Below are positions 63,722 through 64,000 of a stretch of 64,000 bases of DNA, piece after piece (position 1 is the first letter of the stretch; each line of letters opens with the position of its first letter). A model generated the notes under the pieces. That model made no database searches and was not told where the DNA came from. It saw nothing but the letters and a program-made list of their open reading frames with translations. The position numbers were made by a program, and so were the translations under genes. Origin of the DNA: Pedobacter sp. Leaf216 (GTDB lineage Bacteria > Bacteroidota > Bacteroidia > Sphingobacteriales > Sphingobacteriaceae); assembly GCF_001421515.1 (NCBI RefSeq), contig NZ_LMKM01000007.1:442478-506477 (forward strand), written 5' to 3'.

Positions 63722-64000
63722 AACCAATGACGGATTTAACGCATTCCCTGCATCATGCTATTTGCACCTCGCTATTTGAATTATGCTATATGCTCCCTGC
63801 TATCTGGCATAGGAAATAATGGAAGGAGAAAACGTTAAAGGTTTAGCATTACCTTTCCTTCCATCACTGAATTGAGGCAGCACACACTTTCCGCCCCCTT
63901 TGGCGGAACTTGTGCTGACGACCAAAAAGCTTTAACGAATTTATCCGACATCAGTTCCAAGCCTTGGACTTTTGTTACTTTTGGGCCAAGCCAAAAGTAA
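63722..64000. other. Intergenic sequence with short repeats and hairpins
   Basis: It starts with imperfect GCTAT-rich repeats (63749-63810), then an imperfect inverted repeat with TTCCGCC/GGCGGAA and CAGCACA/TGTGCTG arms (63878-63917), and ends with TTACTTTTGG (63975-63984) and CCAAAAGTAA (63991-64000), perfect 10-bp arms. No gene is seen before the window ends. Confidence 0.5.

Noticed and set aside
63128..63730. 200-codon frame of DPNRLPS heptads as a protein gene
   Set aside because: The frame exists because the 21-bp unit has no stop codon; the opposite strand is equally open, there is no signal peptide or unique domain, and the flanks look random.

Overview
The window looks like a chromosomal segment of a Bacteroidota species, most likely Pedobacter or a close relative in the Sphingobacteriaceae. 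Evidence for this is the TAnnTTTG-type -7 boxes, the lack of obvious Shine-Dalgarno sequences, a dense set of exported polysaccharide-degrading enzymes, a type IX secretion plug protein, a lipidated TamA homologue (TamL) and intergenic palindromic repeats of a kind common in this phylum. The genus assignment is inferred from overall similarity; there is no rRNA gene to confirm it.

Region 1 (1-29737) is a large polysaccharide utilization locus aimed at rhamnogalacturonan I and its arabinan/arabinogalactan side chains. A leftward series (13854 down to 1) encodes an MG2/plug-like secreted protein, a PL11 rhamnogalacturonan lyase, a GH2 beta-galactosidase, two CE12 acetylesterases, a second GH2, a GH105 unsaturated galacturonyl hydrolase and the start of a GH115. 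A divergent rightward operon (14318-21729) encodes two GH51 arabinofuranosidases, a GH97 and two GH43 enzymes. Further leftward genes are a GH127 beta-L-arabinofuranosidase, a frameshifted RhuM-family gene, a third CE12 with an extra N-terminal domain, and a secreted PHP-like metallohydrolase. Together they could deacetylate and cut the backbone, remove unsaturated ends and strip arabinose and galactose. No SusC/SusD pair and no dedicated regulator are visible, so the locus probably continues to the left.

Region 2 (29903-48574) is mostly housekeeping: an RsbQ-like hydrolase, a miniature M16-like protein, an M28 peptidase, TspO, a patatin with an outer-membrane barrel, a 2H phosphoesterase, TamL, a TrmH/SpoU methyltransferase, tRNA-Cys, PyrD, an oxidoreductase with an Rrf2 repressor, and an ABC-F ATPase. 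Within it, 41868-43972 looks accessory: a putative metalloprotease effector, an overlapping lipoprotein that may be its immunity partner, and a decayed duplicate of the effector gene's 3' end.

Region 3 (48940-64000) holds the T9SS plug protein, a four-gene operon (inactive FGE-like protein, Tat-exported Gfo/Idh/MocA oxidoreductase, ApbE, TIM-barrel isomerase), a cytoplasmic GH13 amylase, a hotdog thioesterase, a cation/proton antiporter, an EVE protein, a WG-repeat protein and other small proteins. It ends in a 26-unit 21-bp minisatellite. Two palindromic repeat arrays (21749-22265 and about 54909-55636) share the same palindrome and both lie between convergent genes.
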